Positions 27,401 through 40,898 of a stretch of DNA of 64,000 nt are shown piece after piece (the stretch's first letter is position 1; each line of letters opens with the position of its first letter). Position numbers and translations under genes: made by a program. The notes under the pieces are model-generated. The model was not told the DNA's origin, made no database searches, and saw only the letters and a program-made list of their open reading frames with translations. The stretch is from Onchocerca lupi (lineage: Eukaryota > Nematoda > Chromadorea > Rhabditida > Onchocercidae): positions 150,294 through 214,293 of the forward strand of contig JAOVVO010000056.1 of the NCBI GenBank assembly GCA_028564675.1, given 5' to 3'.

Positions 27401-29361
27401 AATATGAAAAACAAAAAGAAATCAAAGTTTCAGTTTCTCTTTTTCTCTCTTACCCTTAAAACACAATGGTTGGTTTGCAACTGTCTTGAAAAGATGTTCA
27501 TTATTTCGCCCTTTTATCACGAAAATTATTAAAGCCATTTCAGCTTCCGTTCATCTGTTTTCCATGATTGCGATGCGATCACATAGTAAATAATGTCGGA
27601 AAAAGTTGCCGAAAAAATTAGATGAAGTCGGATTACTGTCAGGATTTTTAGGAAGGGGAATAATACTGTTGTATTCAGGATCACTACCGGTTTCAAACAC
27701 AGAAGCATCGCCTGCTAGCGACTGCTGCTTAATAGATTATCATCTCATTATCTTTATTTATTATGTCGTATTTGCAAATGCTTTTAGCATATAAGATATG
27801 AAATTGCTAATTACGTCGTTAAGGGAATGAGCACGTGAAATCAGAAGTTACTATTCCAATTTTTAGTTAAAGAAAAGCCATCTACCCGTTTTTAAGCATC
27901 ACGCCACTCTATATGTGAATTAATTATCACTTATTTTTCTCTATACTTGTTTGAGGTGCAAAGTGGGTGTCACATTGATGGTAATTGTATTTTTGCAATT
28001 AGATTGAGAACACTCAAACTAGTTTTCTGAAAAAAAGAAAAACAGCTTTACATTTTTTGTCATGAGAAAATGCTCTTAAGTGGAGTGCAAATAGCATTAA
28101 AACTTATTTACATTTATATCAACTTATTCATCCACCCATCCACTCATCCATTTACTCATTCAACAAAATTAATAAAATCCGCAGCAATTTTTAAAAGTTA
28201 GCTCTTGTCTTCAAGGTTTGTGAACTTTGTCTTTCCAAAATTTCTTGGTTTTACAGTATATTTGATCAAGTTTTAAATGGTTTTTTAATTTGAATCTTTT
28301 TATTTAATCACATTTGCATTTTTTAATCTTGGAACAGATTAGAACAGACATAGACAAAAGAAACAATAATAAAAAAGGTAGATAAAACAAGGGTAAATAT
28401 CTGGAGACAAAATCTTTTTTTTTTCTCGCAATTGCTTTTCACTGAGGAATATTAATATTTTTCGGTTTTTCTTCTTGAAATTATAATCTTTATGCAGCTT
28501 GTTTCAAATTTTTCCTTTTACCGTTTTCATTGCTTGTCATTTATCCATTTTCAAATTTTAAAAGTTAAGTTTCTAAAGGTATTTGTGATGCTAATAGAGC
28601 AGGATTCCGTGAAACATACGCGATAATAGAAATATTTTTGATATGCTTAATAGGTGGCTTGATTTCATGCATATTATAAGAGCGGAAATGTGATGTTTTT
28701 TAAATGATAGACTTCGAGCAACGTTTTGAGAAGATCCTAGTTTAACCTTTAATCTGCTATTATAAATGAAATTACTTTTTTTTCTGCTTCAAATGGCGTA
28801 TTTTTACCTTTAAATTAACGATCAACAATATGATCAGCGAGTGAATTATTTGAAGTTCTTCAGTTTAGATTCCCATCTCTTACAAAGGATGCATGAATAA
28901 ACAACACGCAGTACAATGGTACCACCACCTGAAATAAACTAAACACTGTGATTTCTGATTTATTTAGAGTAAAATCGCAACATAATCCTGAGCTTCTTCA
29001 AAGAACGGGTTCGTAAATAGATCTGTTTATATTTTGTCTTTTTGTTTTCAAACCACTGCATCAAGTTTCTTTTTGATCATTGAAAGTGAGTGTCTGTCTC
29101 ATAAACTTTGCATTCTTCCTCACACTTTTAAATTCGCCGACTTACTCGCATAGGTTCTGAAATCATATCTTTATACTACATACAACTGAAAGATTAATTA
29201 GTACAATCTTATGAATTGGTTTAGGTAGAAAAAATATCCCACTGTGCAAAGTTTGGTTTCTTTTTTGATCATTCATTTCATACAAATATTTATATCTGTG
29301 AAACTCCCTGACATTCATTGTCGTTTACTTCAGACTGTTTCTGAAAAATTCTAAACTCATT
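21403..29361. other. long intergenic stretch, no gene recognised
   Basis: Upstream of the minus-strand GFAT gene, so its promoter should lie in the first few hundred bases. The open frames here (longest about 97 codons, 25091-25384) lack family motifs and plausible flanking exons. I saw no tRNA-like B box and no long repeat. A short triple TTTTGGT run sits near 23756. Confidence 0.55.
28130..28166. repeat. degenerate CATCCA/CATTCA repeat
   Basis: Consecutive units of the form CATCCACC, CATCCACT, CATCCATT and CATTCA form a short degenerate tandem repeat in non-coding DNA. No function is suggested. Confidence 0.5.
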
Positions 29362-29441
29362 ATTAAATCAAGTTTTTTAAAATAGTTATGAACGACATTT
29401 CATTAAATCAAGTTTTTCGAAATAGTTACAATCGATGCTTC
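29362..29441. repeat. 40-bp tandem duplication (two diverged copies)
   Basis: ATTAAATCAAGTTTTT begins at 29362 and again at 29402, and both copies continue with closely similar sequence (AAATAGTTA then ATG/CA). The period is 40 bp. The second copy starts near an open frame (29388-29660) that I do not consider a gene. Confidence 0.75.
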
Positions 29442-32139
29442 AAAACAAATTGCTCAGGCCCTAGATTCTATATATTTTCAATAATATCGACATATGAAAT
29501 GAATGGTGCTATTCGAAACGTTTCGCATGTCTGTCCTAAATTTATTCTCTCAACTGAATTGTCACATGCCTTTCGTAATCTTCAAGTTTTTAAGATAAAT
29601 TATCTTCTGATTATTTATTTAAAATGTTTTTCCTGGACGAACACCATAAAAAGGACGTAATTTCCTTGTTGTTGCACTGGAAAATCCATCCTAAAAAAGG
29701 GATTATAATTTTGTAGAAAATTCTCTGACTGCAAAACCTTGATAATAATTACATTATTTACAACTGAATTCACAATTACTATTGGTCATTGCTTTTTGTG
29801 ATAATAAATTGAAAGGGCAAGCGTCACTTTACATTTGAGATGTTGTAAGACATTTCGAAGAGATGGATAATTTATTTTTCCTTTTTACATCCATTCTGAC
29901 GGAAAGATACAAATACAACCTAAACCAAAATCAAATTTAACATTGTAAAAATAAAATATAACCTTATCAATACCATAACTTTTAATACAATAAAAAAGAA
30001 AAAACTAAGCTCACTACACCAGAAATCAAACCAAAACATGTAGAATAAAAAGAAACTCAAAAAAAAAAAAATGAAAAAAATAAGCTAATAAAGAAAAAAG
30101 TAGAAACTCAAATCAAGCAAAATACAAATCAAGCATCATATTCATGAAATAAAAATAAAAAAGACAGAAAAAAGGTAAAAATACCTGAAGAAATAAACCT
30201 TTTGATTACGAATCAAAAATTCTAAATTTAAAATCATCCTTTAAACACATCTATCACGAAAAGTAGTACCATAAAACTGATTTGAAATTTTTTGAGATCG
30301 TATTAAAATTCTGCCATGGCATTTCACTTAACTTTCATTTATTTTTTTTGTTTTTAATTGTCCATGTTTTTACGAAAAATGAGTTGTATTTGTATTTAAT
30401 TTGCATATAATTTGACAAAAATTTCACCAACAGCAGACCATAGCAAATTTTTACAGAATATTTGAAAGATGCATTCCCTCAAATTATTCACAGAAATCGT
30501 GAACGTAGCTCAAAAATTCAGGAACACTTTGATATCCTCTGATAGATCAGATTGACACTATCCGACTTTCTTGACTTTTCTTTTATGCTATTACATGGAT
30601 CCTTAGGAAAAGATAAAGTCGGATTCTTGCGAATATATTTACAAGCTCCTTGCAGCGACTTGGAATCCCATTTAAATGATATAGTTTCAGAGTCTTAACT
30701 TCATTTCATATTTCAGTATATTATGATGATGGTTGCAAAACAATGGAATGCTTTTTATTTACCTAAATTGGTGGTTCCACAAAAAGTACGTACTGACTGC
30801 TCAAAAAGAAAAGACGCGATTATTTTCATGTTTTATTGCTTTTCATGAAAGTATCTTTTGCATTAAATATTAATGTATACATTTAAAATCAAATGTTCTA
30901 GTCCGTCTGACAGATTTCTAGTCTAATGATTTCAAAGTCCGATACTTTTGCTTGCAAAAATTTTCAAAAATCGTATTTTCGTACTTTTTTTACAGTTAAT
31001 GCGTACAATTCTTACATCATATCGTCGCGTTTACATTTGTTTCCGTATTAGCTTCATTATATATTGACGTTAATTATAATGTAAACATTAGTTTTTTGAA
31101 AAATTTTTCGAACATTTTAGGTAGAATTCTTTAGGCTTATTTTGAAATTTTTCCTTTTTTGAATGTCATTGTATGGAAAACATAATACAATATCTTTCAT
31201 CTCTCCAAAATTTTAGAATGCGAAATTCGTTAACATAATACTTCGCCCTAAATATTGAATATAATCTAAAATTATATTAGGAAATATCCCAAAATTAGTT
31301 TTTCTTGCTTTATTTGAGGACTCAGGCAGAAGATAGTTACCCATTGCGTCCAATTCAGATTTTTCGATTTTCTTCAGTTCATTCGATTAATTTCAACCAT
31401 CACATTTCCTGGTAGACCTTTAACATAAAACCTGTTTGCCTAAACAAAAATTTTTTTATCTCACGGAAGATGTCAAAAAATACATCAGATTCATGAAATT
31501 TTTCCCGCAGATTAGAACATATTATTGTTTAAATCATGGAACTATTTAGTCTTGACAATAATTACTTGTTATCAAGCAGGATTTTTTGCCAGTAAGGAAT
31601 GATAAGCAGTGAGTGCTTAACGAGCGGCGGTATTTTTGGTAGTACAAACTATCGAGAGAAAAGCGATCAATTCAATTTAGGTAAGAACGAATTGCAGTTA
31701 AATTCGTTTTACAAATTAAATGAAACATATAGGTATCAATCAGTACATAGAGATAATCAAAACCTGTTGCGAGAAGTGACTTCCTTAAAACTTATAATTT
31801 ACGCGGATTTGATCAGTAGTAAATGTTACAAAGAAAGTCATAAATGTGGTGCAGTTCTAATCGCAAAGTTTATCTTAATCAAAACTGGTTTCATAATAGA
31901 GATGCTATGAAGATGTGAGATATTCCGGATTTCATGCCAAGTTCATAGATTGGTTCGTGCACCACGCATGATAAGTGAAATAGAAGAGGACAGTGAGATG
32001 TTAAACAGTATGGATCCGGAAGATGAGATGTTTCGTTGATTCTGTCTTTTCCTATTGCCCCATAAATTGAAATGTCGATGAAGGAGGAACATTACTTTCA
32101 CGTGTTTGCTTTGCATTCTTGTTTTCATACTTCCTTCTT
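29442..32139. other. AT-rich intergenic stretch, no gene recognised
   Basis: A-rich stretches (around 29990-30180) and T-rich stretches (around 30340 and 30990) dominate. The frame at 31599-31910 (103 codons) has no recognisable similarity and no neighbouring exons that I could link to it. I leave it uncalled. Confidence 0.5.
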
Positions 32140-34080
32140 TAGTTCCTACTTTTCCGTTTGTTTACTATAACCTTAGCTTACTTCCCTTTTTCTTCCTCAT
32201 CATTGTTTCTGCGGTACGCACGTGATATATTCGTGAACGATGAAATCTCACAAAATGAACTTTTTGGAATAGTTCAAAGTGGTAGAAATTCGATTTCTAC
32301 GAAGAGAAGATCGAAAACTTATCGCCCCTCCTCCCCAACCAGGAATTCAAATTTCTCCGTCATCCTCCCCAGATCTCCCCAAGACTCGACGAGACATTTC
32401 AAGAAAGCATCTAGCTAGTTGCCAGGCAACGTCATCATTTCTGGTCACCCTTACCGCTCCTCTTGCTCTCATCCCTATCCCAATTTAGTGTATCATTGTC
32501 TCATTCTCTCCTCTTCTCCATTTCTCCTCCACTCCGCCTCCCAAACCTTCCCCATCCCATCTTCAGCAGCTTCCTTTCACCACACAAAATCCGCCGTTCA
32601 GTAAGTCGCGCAGCACGATCGTCTGGCAGTGCAGCTTGCTTGCATTCTGCGTGATAACAGTCTAGGAGTCCGCATGCATCTTCCAATACTCGTATGTTCT
32701 ACTTACTTTTATTTTCATTGCAACTATTTCCTGTGGTCAGTAAAGCAAGATACAAGTAGCATTATACATCTTCAAGCGCTGCAAATTTCGTTATTTCTCC
32801 CGTAAGTTACGTCTATATATTTGCTATACGTTCGTTTAAGCGTTCGTATCGTGCGAATGATATAGCTTAAATTTTATCGCTTCTGTATTTCTGATTTATC
32901 ACGCTTGTCTCATTTTTGAAAACTGTGAAATTACCTTCGCAAATTCGGTGATCGCAGTTCATGGCGAAACACTCCTGATGCTTTTCATAACGGAAGGTTA
33001 CAAAACTTTTAGATTGCCTTTCTTCAGGAGATAATCTGATAATGAATGTAATCCAGACATTTCGTCCTCCTCTTTTGTTCTATAGAAATGTCACAAACAC
33101 TGTGATTCTAGAAGTAGTTCATTATCAAGTAACTCCATGAGCAATTTAATCTTTTATTAACCGAGTCAAGATGCATGCTATGTCTTCGAAATTCAGTTGA
33201 TATCTTGAGGCTGAGTTACTTGTTTCTAGAATGTTGCATTAGTTTGAACTAAAGTATGTAAAGTACATCGACGACTAATGGACGTTATATGTTGATATCT
33301 TTTTCATTTTGAATCTTCACATAGTTCATGCAAGCCAAATATATATATAAATATTTTTTTATAAAAATAAAACAAAAAACAGAACTTGGCTTCTTTTTTT
33401 TTTTGGTTCTACTTCTTATATCCCTCATATGAGATTGATGAATAGTAGGCTAGCCTTCAGTAAATGAAAGGTCACTGAACTAGATGAAAAGGTGAAAGGT
33501 CAATGGAAACTAGCAAACTGTTACTTAGTCTGTGTTGTGAAATACGCGACAAACGGTCTATGTTTGTGTTTGCAAGAGAGAAGTGATGCACAGTATGCAG
33601 TATATAGTGCAAAGTATAGTATAGAGCCACATGACGACGTTGTCTGCTTGGCTTCTTATCAATATTTAACATCCTCCCAATCACTATCTTTCTCTCTCTC
33701 TCGTTGAGAAAGGATCGATACTGGAATGCAATGTCCACTAGTGTCCATCGCTCCCTCCCCCTCCTTCTTTGTTTGGGACAAGAGCGATAGTTGCTTCTCT
33801 CGCCCTACTCTTTCTTCTTGCTTCCATAATCTATAACTACTAAGATCGGATGAAAAGGGAGAAAGATGGATGAGTAGTGTTGCCTCACTGTTACTTCACT
33901 TCACTTTGCCCCTCCCCCTCCCCCCAACCCCTCCCTCCTTTTATCTATCCTCTACAAGGTGCCCCCTCCTTAGTTTGCTGTTGGAAATAAGCTTGCAGTG
34001 CCGCCGCACGCTAATGCGAGCGCCAGCATTTTGCTGCGGATTTCTTGAATGCTTTGAATGATAACGACGTGCCATGCGCA
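32140..34080. promoter_or_regulatory. pyrimidine-rich, more GC-rich island; possible distal promoter or 5' exon
   Basis: Unlike its surroundings, this stretch is rich in C and T on the plus strand (for example 32440-32600 and 33750-33960), with less AT and several short open frames on both strands. The only gene downstream on the plus strand is the DYRK kinase, whose first coding ATG lies about 7 kb away. A far upstream promoter or untranslated first exon of that gene is one reading; an independent non-coding transcript is another. No frame shows recognisable similarity. Confidence 0.25.
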
Positions 34081-37000
34081 ATCTTTTCTGTCGCTGCTAG
34101 GCAAGCTCAGCTCAGTTCTACTATCAGAAGCTTAACTCCAGTACTGCTTATCACGAAGCCTAACCTAATCTATGTGTTTTTGATATCTTTCATTATTATC
34201 TCGTAAAAGTTCTTTCCTGACTACTTTACAAAAGTCTTAATACTGGCTAGATTAGAACGCGATAGTCTTTTCGGGTTGTGATAAGGATTGGCTGGTGAAC
34301 TTTGTGGACTACATTATTGCTTTGGTGCTTGTTTATCATAGACAAGCTCTGAAATTGATCCTATCAGCATGACTCAAGCTGAATAATATCGTTTTGATAG
34401 GATCAATTCCATACTAGTTTGAAATATGAAAGTGCAATCGACACTCTTCATTTTGCAACTAAAATGATGTTGTGACTGATGTATCGAATTATGCATTATA
34501 GTTAACTAGAAGAAACGGCTCTAATTGTGATGATGAAGCCAGAAATTTATATTTATCTCTTCTTGATAAGCACGAACAATTTTTGTTTTCTCTATTAGTT
34601 ATTATTTGTCATTTAATTCCACTAATATTTCATTTTCTTCAGATAAACAAATGACTTTGTTTTTACATAAAGCATACTATTCTCCATCTCTTCCCATAAT
34701 AAGCAATTTTGATATATTCTTGATGAACGATTGACTCGTTGCTTTTATCCTAACCACTTTTTCCTGAAAGCACTTTTCAAATGGAAGTACAACTTTCAGA
34801 AATACGATTAAATTAGCATGAACAGGTGAATACTGAAAGAAAAATCAAGTTTGGTAGATAAAACATCCCAAAAATGCTTAAGTTTGGATTATAAATTCTT
34901 TCAATAGCGAACAAACTATATGATTGGAAAAAATAAGCTTTGTGATATGCCACAGCTTATAATTTTCAAACAGATATGAAACAGATGGAAGAAGAAAGAT
35001 GAAGATCAGGATTGAATTTTTCTATTGGAGTGCCAATTTCAAAAGATGCACAAGTTCTTACTACTTTTGGTTCACAACCTGGAGAAGCTTTGATTTGATT
35101 GGTATTTATACCTGATATTTGAGAAAAAAACAAAAATCATTGCAGTTGGGTGCGAGTTAGAAGATGCATTTTTTAGATGCTTGGAGTTTCTCTCAAAAAA
35201 CATTTACGGTAAAAAGACGATAATAATAGTAAAATTGAAGGTCGTATAACCTTGCATCGTATCCAATACCTTAAATATAGATTGATGATGATGATGCACA
35301 GTAGGCTGCTAATGGATGGATGGAAGAATGAATGGGATGAGTGAGCGGTCACATACGACGATTGTTGTGTGCGTTCGTTCCGATTTTGCAGGTTAATGCA
35401 TACTTATTTTGGTTTACTATGCTATGTTATGCTATAACTATTACAGTACAATCAGTTTCTGCAATATTCTTGCACGTTATGATTCACCGTCTTTTCTATC
35501 GACTACTGCTATACCTCTGCGCGTCACTATTATGGATTTTTTTTTTTTTTTTTTGGAATGATTTATTAGACATGTATAGGACCGACTTAAACTGCACCAA
35601 CATTAACTTTTTTTTCTTAAAATTTTGTACTGTTATATTATTATTTTATAACATACATGTCAGAAGTATAAAGAGGGAAGACATAAATTTTTGTGCATAA
35701 ACTTTCATCAGTTATTTCTAGGAATAATTGTTCTTTTTTTCTGGGTGGTTTTTTTTTTGGAGGAAGTATTCTTTTTGTGACTGTTATTCTTATGGATTGT
35801 TAAGAGAATTTTTGCGAAATATCTCGACGTTAAGAACCAAGTGGCTCATACATCATATCAGTATTCTGCATTATTCTGAAAGGAACTGCACTATTGTCAG
35901 ATATCTACCTATCTGGAGTTGAAAATGCTGAATTTGAGCTGAGGAGTAAGTTTGTAATATTAAATGGATTAGGTATGAGTGAAACGGATGATGATTGACT
36001 GAACGGATACTACTGATCTTGTAAGTATTTCCAGTCCAAATCGTTTGAAAGTCCCAGCTGTTCCACATTATTGCATCATGACATCCGATGCTTCCCATCA
36101 GGTGTTCTCTTCTCCGCATTTTCTCACGATCTATCTTTTCTCGACGATTCTGTGTTGTTTTTTTTCTTTTCATAACTTTTCCGAAGATCTGATCTGAAAA
36201 TCCGTCATTTTTGCATGCCATAGAGTATGAGATTGCATTTAGATCAGTGAATGAGTAATACTATTTTAAAAATAATTTGATAATGAATATAATGATTAAC
36301 TTGGTAACTACTCTTTTTTTCAGTTAGTCGTAAATAGATTGGGATTGATCGCTGTTTTTTTTTTTTTTTTGATCGAGTGAACTTGAAATATATGGCAAAA
36401 TTATAAGAAAAATAAGTAAGATTTGTGTAAAGAAATAAAGAATATGAAGTTAAAAGTAACTGTTATAAAAATTTAGCAATAATGGACTTGCATTTTCATA
36501 TCTGATGACAGCAACTCTTATGCAGAGTGGATTATTGTCTGGCGAAACTTTTTGCTTTAACTAGCTAATTTTTCAGAGAAACTCCATGTAGCTTACACTT
36601 TTTCTTTAAAGAATGAATTTTCTGCAATTTCGATTTCCTCATACATTTTCAGTTTTTAACTGCAAGATATGCAACTTATCATCATAGTGACAGTTTATAT
36701 ATGGATCATATATGCAGTGAGGATAGCTGAAAATCGTTGATGAAGTCTACCAAGTCCAATAAAGCGAAACAATTTCTTACCGTTCGAAATCTCTCATACA
36801 AGGCCTTAATACCTCCGATGAAATAAATCGAGAGTAGTTGAATGTCGTCGCTTGTGGATTGTCAGAAAATTCACAATATTGTTTCATCGAGCCAAGATGT
36901 GCGCTAATACTGGCGATCAATCGCCCATCTAAATGGCATTCCAGATGGCTCAAATGTTTTAAGAGTATTGATATGCGGGTTATGATTAAATGAAGTGCTG

Positions 37001-38836
37001 ATCGAGATATTGAAAGTAAAGAAATGAATGGTGAATTTAGGGAATAACAGATGTGGTTGAGAGATTATTATAACGATTAAAATAAAGAAGGTATGGTCAA
37101 AAAAATTAAAAATATATTAGTTGCTGCGAATGATGCCTTTGAAAGGAACCACTTTCTCATTAATTTTCATTGTCTATGTAACTTTTTATCAAAATTTAGG
37201 AGGTATACGGATTTTTGATAAGAGTTCGCAGTATTCCACAAGCTGCCATGTTTAAAACCTAGAATTTTTTTTTGGAAAATTTGATTCGCTATGAGATCTT
37301 CAAAAGTGGGTAACGTTTCGTATAATCTTCATCTCATGATGATGATATTGTGAAAAGAAAAAGAAATTGCTTGTCGTGTTGTCTGATTGCTAAGCTTCGT
37401 TATAGATTATTTGACTGTTAAGTATCTCTAGATTTATTGCAATGACATCAGTAACTCATTGCAACCATTTATCCTATTGTTTCAATCTTACTATTTTTTT
37501 TTTCGCTTCCATTCTAATTGTTGTGAGTTTTTCTGAGCCTAAATATAATTTTAAAAAAAAAACTTGCGATGTAAAGTTTTTAAAATATTTTGGTTCTGCA
37601 GTGATTAGAGACCCCTTAATACCTTCTGTACGTCTTTGGTATGTTAAATACAGTTCATTAAAAATTATACAAGATACTTCACCTCATGAAGCCAACTAAA
37701 TGTCGACTGGTAGTTTACTCATTTGAATAGTGAAAGAGTTTTATCTACTAACAATATCAAACTATCTTACTATGGTTTAAAGAGAAGAAGGTTCGTATTT
37801 CGAGATGATAAGTTAAATGAAGATTGTTTTAAATAAAAGCACTTGTTAAAGCAGTGTGATTCAGCAAATCACTGGGAAGAAAGCCCTCATCGTAAAAAAA
37901 AAAAAAAAAAAAAAATGAAGACTTTCAAGTAAGTGAATATTGACTGTAAGCCTGGTCCCCAGATAAATTATTAGCGTGACTTTTGGCTTCATTTGGAGAA
38001 ACATTTATAATTATTGTTTATAATATTGACTGAAATTCAAAAAAATCATGACAGTGAAAGGGTTACTGAGGCATCAAAATATCTGTCTTGATCTAATGGA
38101 ATTTAACTACAGATAAGGAAATTTTTATCCTTTTTCTCATCTTATAAATGCTAATATATCCTTTCGTTTTCGATTCGTCTCTGCTACCTCTCAAAATTTG
38201 AAGATTAGAGTTGGAATATCCAATGGGATTCGTTTGATTACTGATACCCAGACTCAGATAATGAACTTTGTTCAGCTAATATTTCAAAATTTCTTATGGC
38301 CAGACTGGTGCTAATTTATGGAAATGCACACTTATTAGCAAACCGCTAATCCAAATTTACATGCACCCAACATCCTTCTCCAAAAAAAAAAAAAAAAAAA
38401 AAAAAAAATCTATTACTACATACAAATAAATGCATACATGCGTATGAACTTTATTCTACTTTTGCTGATAACATTACAACATCGTTGCCGTATCAATCAA
38501 TTACAATTTTATCTTGTATTTTTCCAATTCAAAACCATTTTTTTGCAAAGTTTAGAGTTTCGTGTTTTTTTTTTTTTTTTTTGAGACGCCAGATTATCGT
38601 TTTAGAAGATTTTGAATAAAATCATGGGAGTAGAAGTTAGATCGATAAAATATACCTTCTAAGCGTGAATGTTTTGCTTCAGCAGCATTATTCATATACT
38701 TTGGAAGAAGTTAGTCTGATAAAAGAAGCGATATGAACTTGTCAAAAATTGTAATGGATATCTGATGCAAGTTGTAAAAAAAATTTGAAGCTAGTAGAAT
38801 TGTGTCGAACCATAATTTAGAATAGAGTACATAACT
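34081..38836. other. intergenic stretch, no gene recognised
   Basis: Contains GATG/ATGG-type short repeats (35282-35340), poly(T) near 35538 and 36355, poly(A) near 37893 and a long poly(A) at 38383-38408. No frame with family similarity was seen. Confidence 0.5.
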
Positions 38837-38936
38837 TTGTCCCACATTCATTCATTATCTTTGACAGTCAACTACAGAATGTTTTGTTACGATAGGAAAA
38901 TGTTTAGTGCAAGTTATGTAAAATGTAGGGATTTCA

Positions 38937-39080
38937 AGATTGTGATAATGGTGATATTGGTGGCGATAATGATAATAATGATGGTGATAGTAATCGTGGT
39001 TGTGGTCGTGGTGATGATGATGATGATGGTGATAGTGATGTTCGTGGTCGTTGTCGTGGTTGTGGTGATGATAATGACAT
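38937..39080 (+). repeat. degenerate GTGATG/GGTGAT microsatellite
   Basis: A purine/GT-rich run of GTGGTGATGATG-like units covers about 140 bp. Read on the minus strand it gives a His/Asp-rich frame (38855-39250), which is the repeat read as codons and not a recognisable gene. Confidence 0.85.
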
Positions 39081-39139
39081 GATGCATTTCCCGTTATTTG
39101 TATAGAATTATAATTGTACAGCAGCAGTTTAATAACTGT

Positions 39140-39155
39140 TGTTGCTGCAGCAACA
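39140..39155. repeat. 16-bp perfect palindrome TGTTGCTGCAGCAACA
   Basis: A perfect inverted repeat centred on CTGCAG, embedded in a GTT/CAG-rich stretch upstream of the kinase gene. It could be a protein-binding site or a by-product of triplet repeats. Confidence 0.6.
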
Positions 39156-39504
39156 GCAGCAATAGTAGAACAGATTTTCCAACGAGAAATGGGAGTGTGA
39201 GGGGGAGGGGAGCGGTGAACGGCGTTAATGTTACTGTTTGGTTTGCACATCCAAGGTTGTTGAGCTGTTGGTGATGATCTGTTGTGTGGCGACCTCTACA
39301 GCATGTCCATCTGCGAGTGCATACCTCGATGCTTTTATTTCAAAGTTGCTTGCTTTATCTCCGCACTCATTTTATTGTGATTACTGTAGTTCTGAGCATT
39401 GTATTCTGATGGCTTATTCCAGTCTGTCTTAAGAATATCTACCCCAAATTACCGGTCGTTTGGCTAGTACGGCAATTGTTCTTATTAGGATATACGTATG
39501 TATA

Positions 39505-39560
39505 TGAATATGTGTGTATGTTTTGTTTGTCTGTGTGTGTGTATGTGTGTACGTGTATGT
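39505..39560 (+). repeat. TG/TATG microsatellite
   Basis: Alternating TGTG and TATG units (GTATATGAATATGTGTGTATG and similar) form a short imperfect dinucleotide repeat in non-coding DNA. Confidence 0.7.
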
Positions 39561-40151
39561 CGACATAGTATCAATGACTGTCACTGCACTGTCCGCTTGT
39601 GTAGTAGTTTCCATATTGTACAGCGCTGAAACATAGCGATGAAGGATGGATGAGCTTAAAGGGAACGGTTAATGGTGTAATTTTATGCAAATTTTTTATT
39701 CTGGAAAGTGTAATGTGTAATTATAGTTGGTTGGTTACATGTCAAGATGCTTCTGCTACTAATTGCTTGTTTCTTTAGTTGCTCCGTTGTAGTAATTAAT
39801 CTTGATAAGCTTTAATTTATATTTATGCTTTTTGCTTTATTGGTATTGCTGTGCAACTTATCGCAAGTAGCTTCGTTCGAATTTCGACGTATTCAAATTA
39901 TTACTCAGAATTTCTTTAACCTTCCAGTACTGCCCTTAGCTACGATAGAAATGTCAGTATTGTTAGGAATTGTTCTTTTTTCCACGACTCCGGCCGTATG
40001 TCATTTAACATCAATTCAACTTATAATGAAGTTTCTTTAGAATATTTTTCTATTTTACTGATTGATAATGTAAGCGCAATGTTGAATTTCACTTGATACG
40101 CGATTCTTGAATTTGCAGAGACACATAATTTTAGTCTTCATTATTTTTCAG

Positions 40152-40303
40152 CAAAAAGCGTGGGGTCTCGGAAGAGGGGCGTCTTCATTGCAATATTCGC
40201 TTGGCGCTGAAGCGAGGCCCAGTAATAACAGCAGTTATTACGTCAAAAAATTCACCACCCTTACTAATCCCACCGACAGCAAGCATTTCATTCTCGCTTG
40301 CCG
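40152..40303 (+). other. candidate upstream (alternative N-terminal) exon of the kinase gene
   Basis: Bounded by a good acceptor (TTTTTCAG, ends 40151) and a donor (GTAGGA from 40304), with base composition closer to coding than its surroundings. Two plus-strand frames are open. One reads Gln-Lys-Ala-Trp onward with a Ser/Asn-rich middle, as in DYRK2-type N-termini. Spliced to the 40768 acceptor it stays open for 28 codons and then meets TAA before the first ATG of the called CDS. It may therefore be untranslated or used with another acceptor. Confidence 0.3.
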
Positions 40304-40898
40304 GTAGGATAGAGGGAATACTTATCAAAAGCAACAAAGTGTCACAGCGCGACAGGAGAAAACGTCTAAAGCTTGTAAAAACTTTCCTATCGTCGATTTG
40401 ATTAAACATTGCTCTTTAAATCTTTAGAGCACTCCTTCTTAGATTTGCATGAAGGAAAGTTGGGAATCTCAATAACAAAGTGATATTTTTTTGGTTAGAT
40501 TTGTTTTATTTTTTAGCTTGCTGATAAGTAGTTTTGATAAGATCGTCCTTTTATAATCTACTTAAACTATCACCAGTTAAAATGATGATTGATTTTCTGA
40601 TTAAAGTGACTTCCAATAGTACATGTTTTTACTTAGTGATTAAATGAACTATTGTTAAGGATTGATCAATGGACTCAATTTATTTATGATATCTTGTTGA
40701 ATTAATTTCACATCCTGGTTTTTCATATATTTTGCTATGGAAACGTTATGTTTACTATTTTCGCAGCTCTTCTACGTTCACAGGACACGAGACACAAGGA
40801 ATTGTGACAAGTGCAGTCTCAGAAGCTAAGCAACATTCAAAGTCATCCATCTAACATCGTTGATCATCGATGTTCTGCCATCACTGCCTATTCAGACT

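Noticed and set aside
31599..31910. 103-codon plus-strand frame as a possible gene.
   Set aside because: No recognisable domain, no supporting exons, and AT-rich codon use like that of the surrounding non-coding DNA.
32158..32686. Overlapping Ser/Pro/Leu-rich frames on both strands in the pyrimidine-rich island.
   Set aside because: Composition-driven open frames with no conserved motif and no consistent splice structure.
38855..39250. Minus-strand 131-codon His/Asp-rich frame, possibly a metal-binding protein.
   Set aside because: It is the GTGATG microsatellite read backwards, with no other domain and no exon neighbours.
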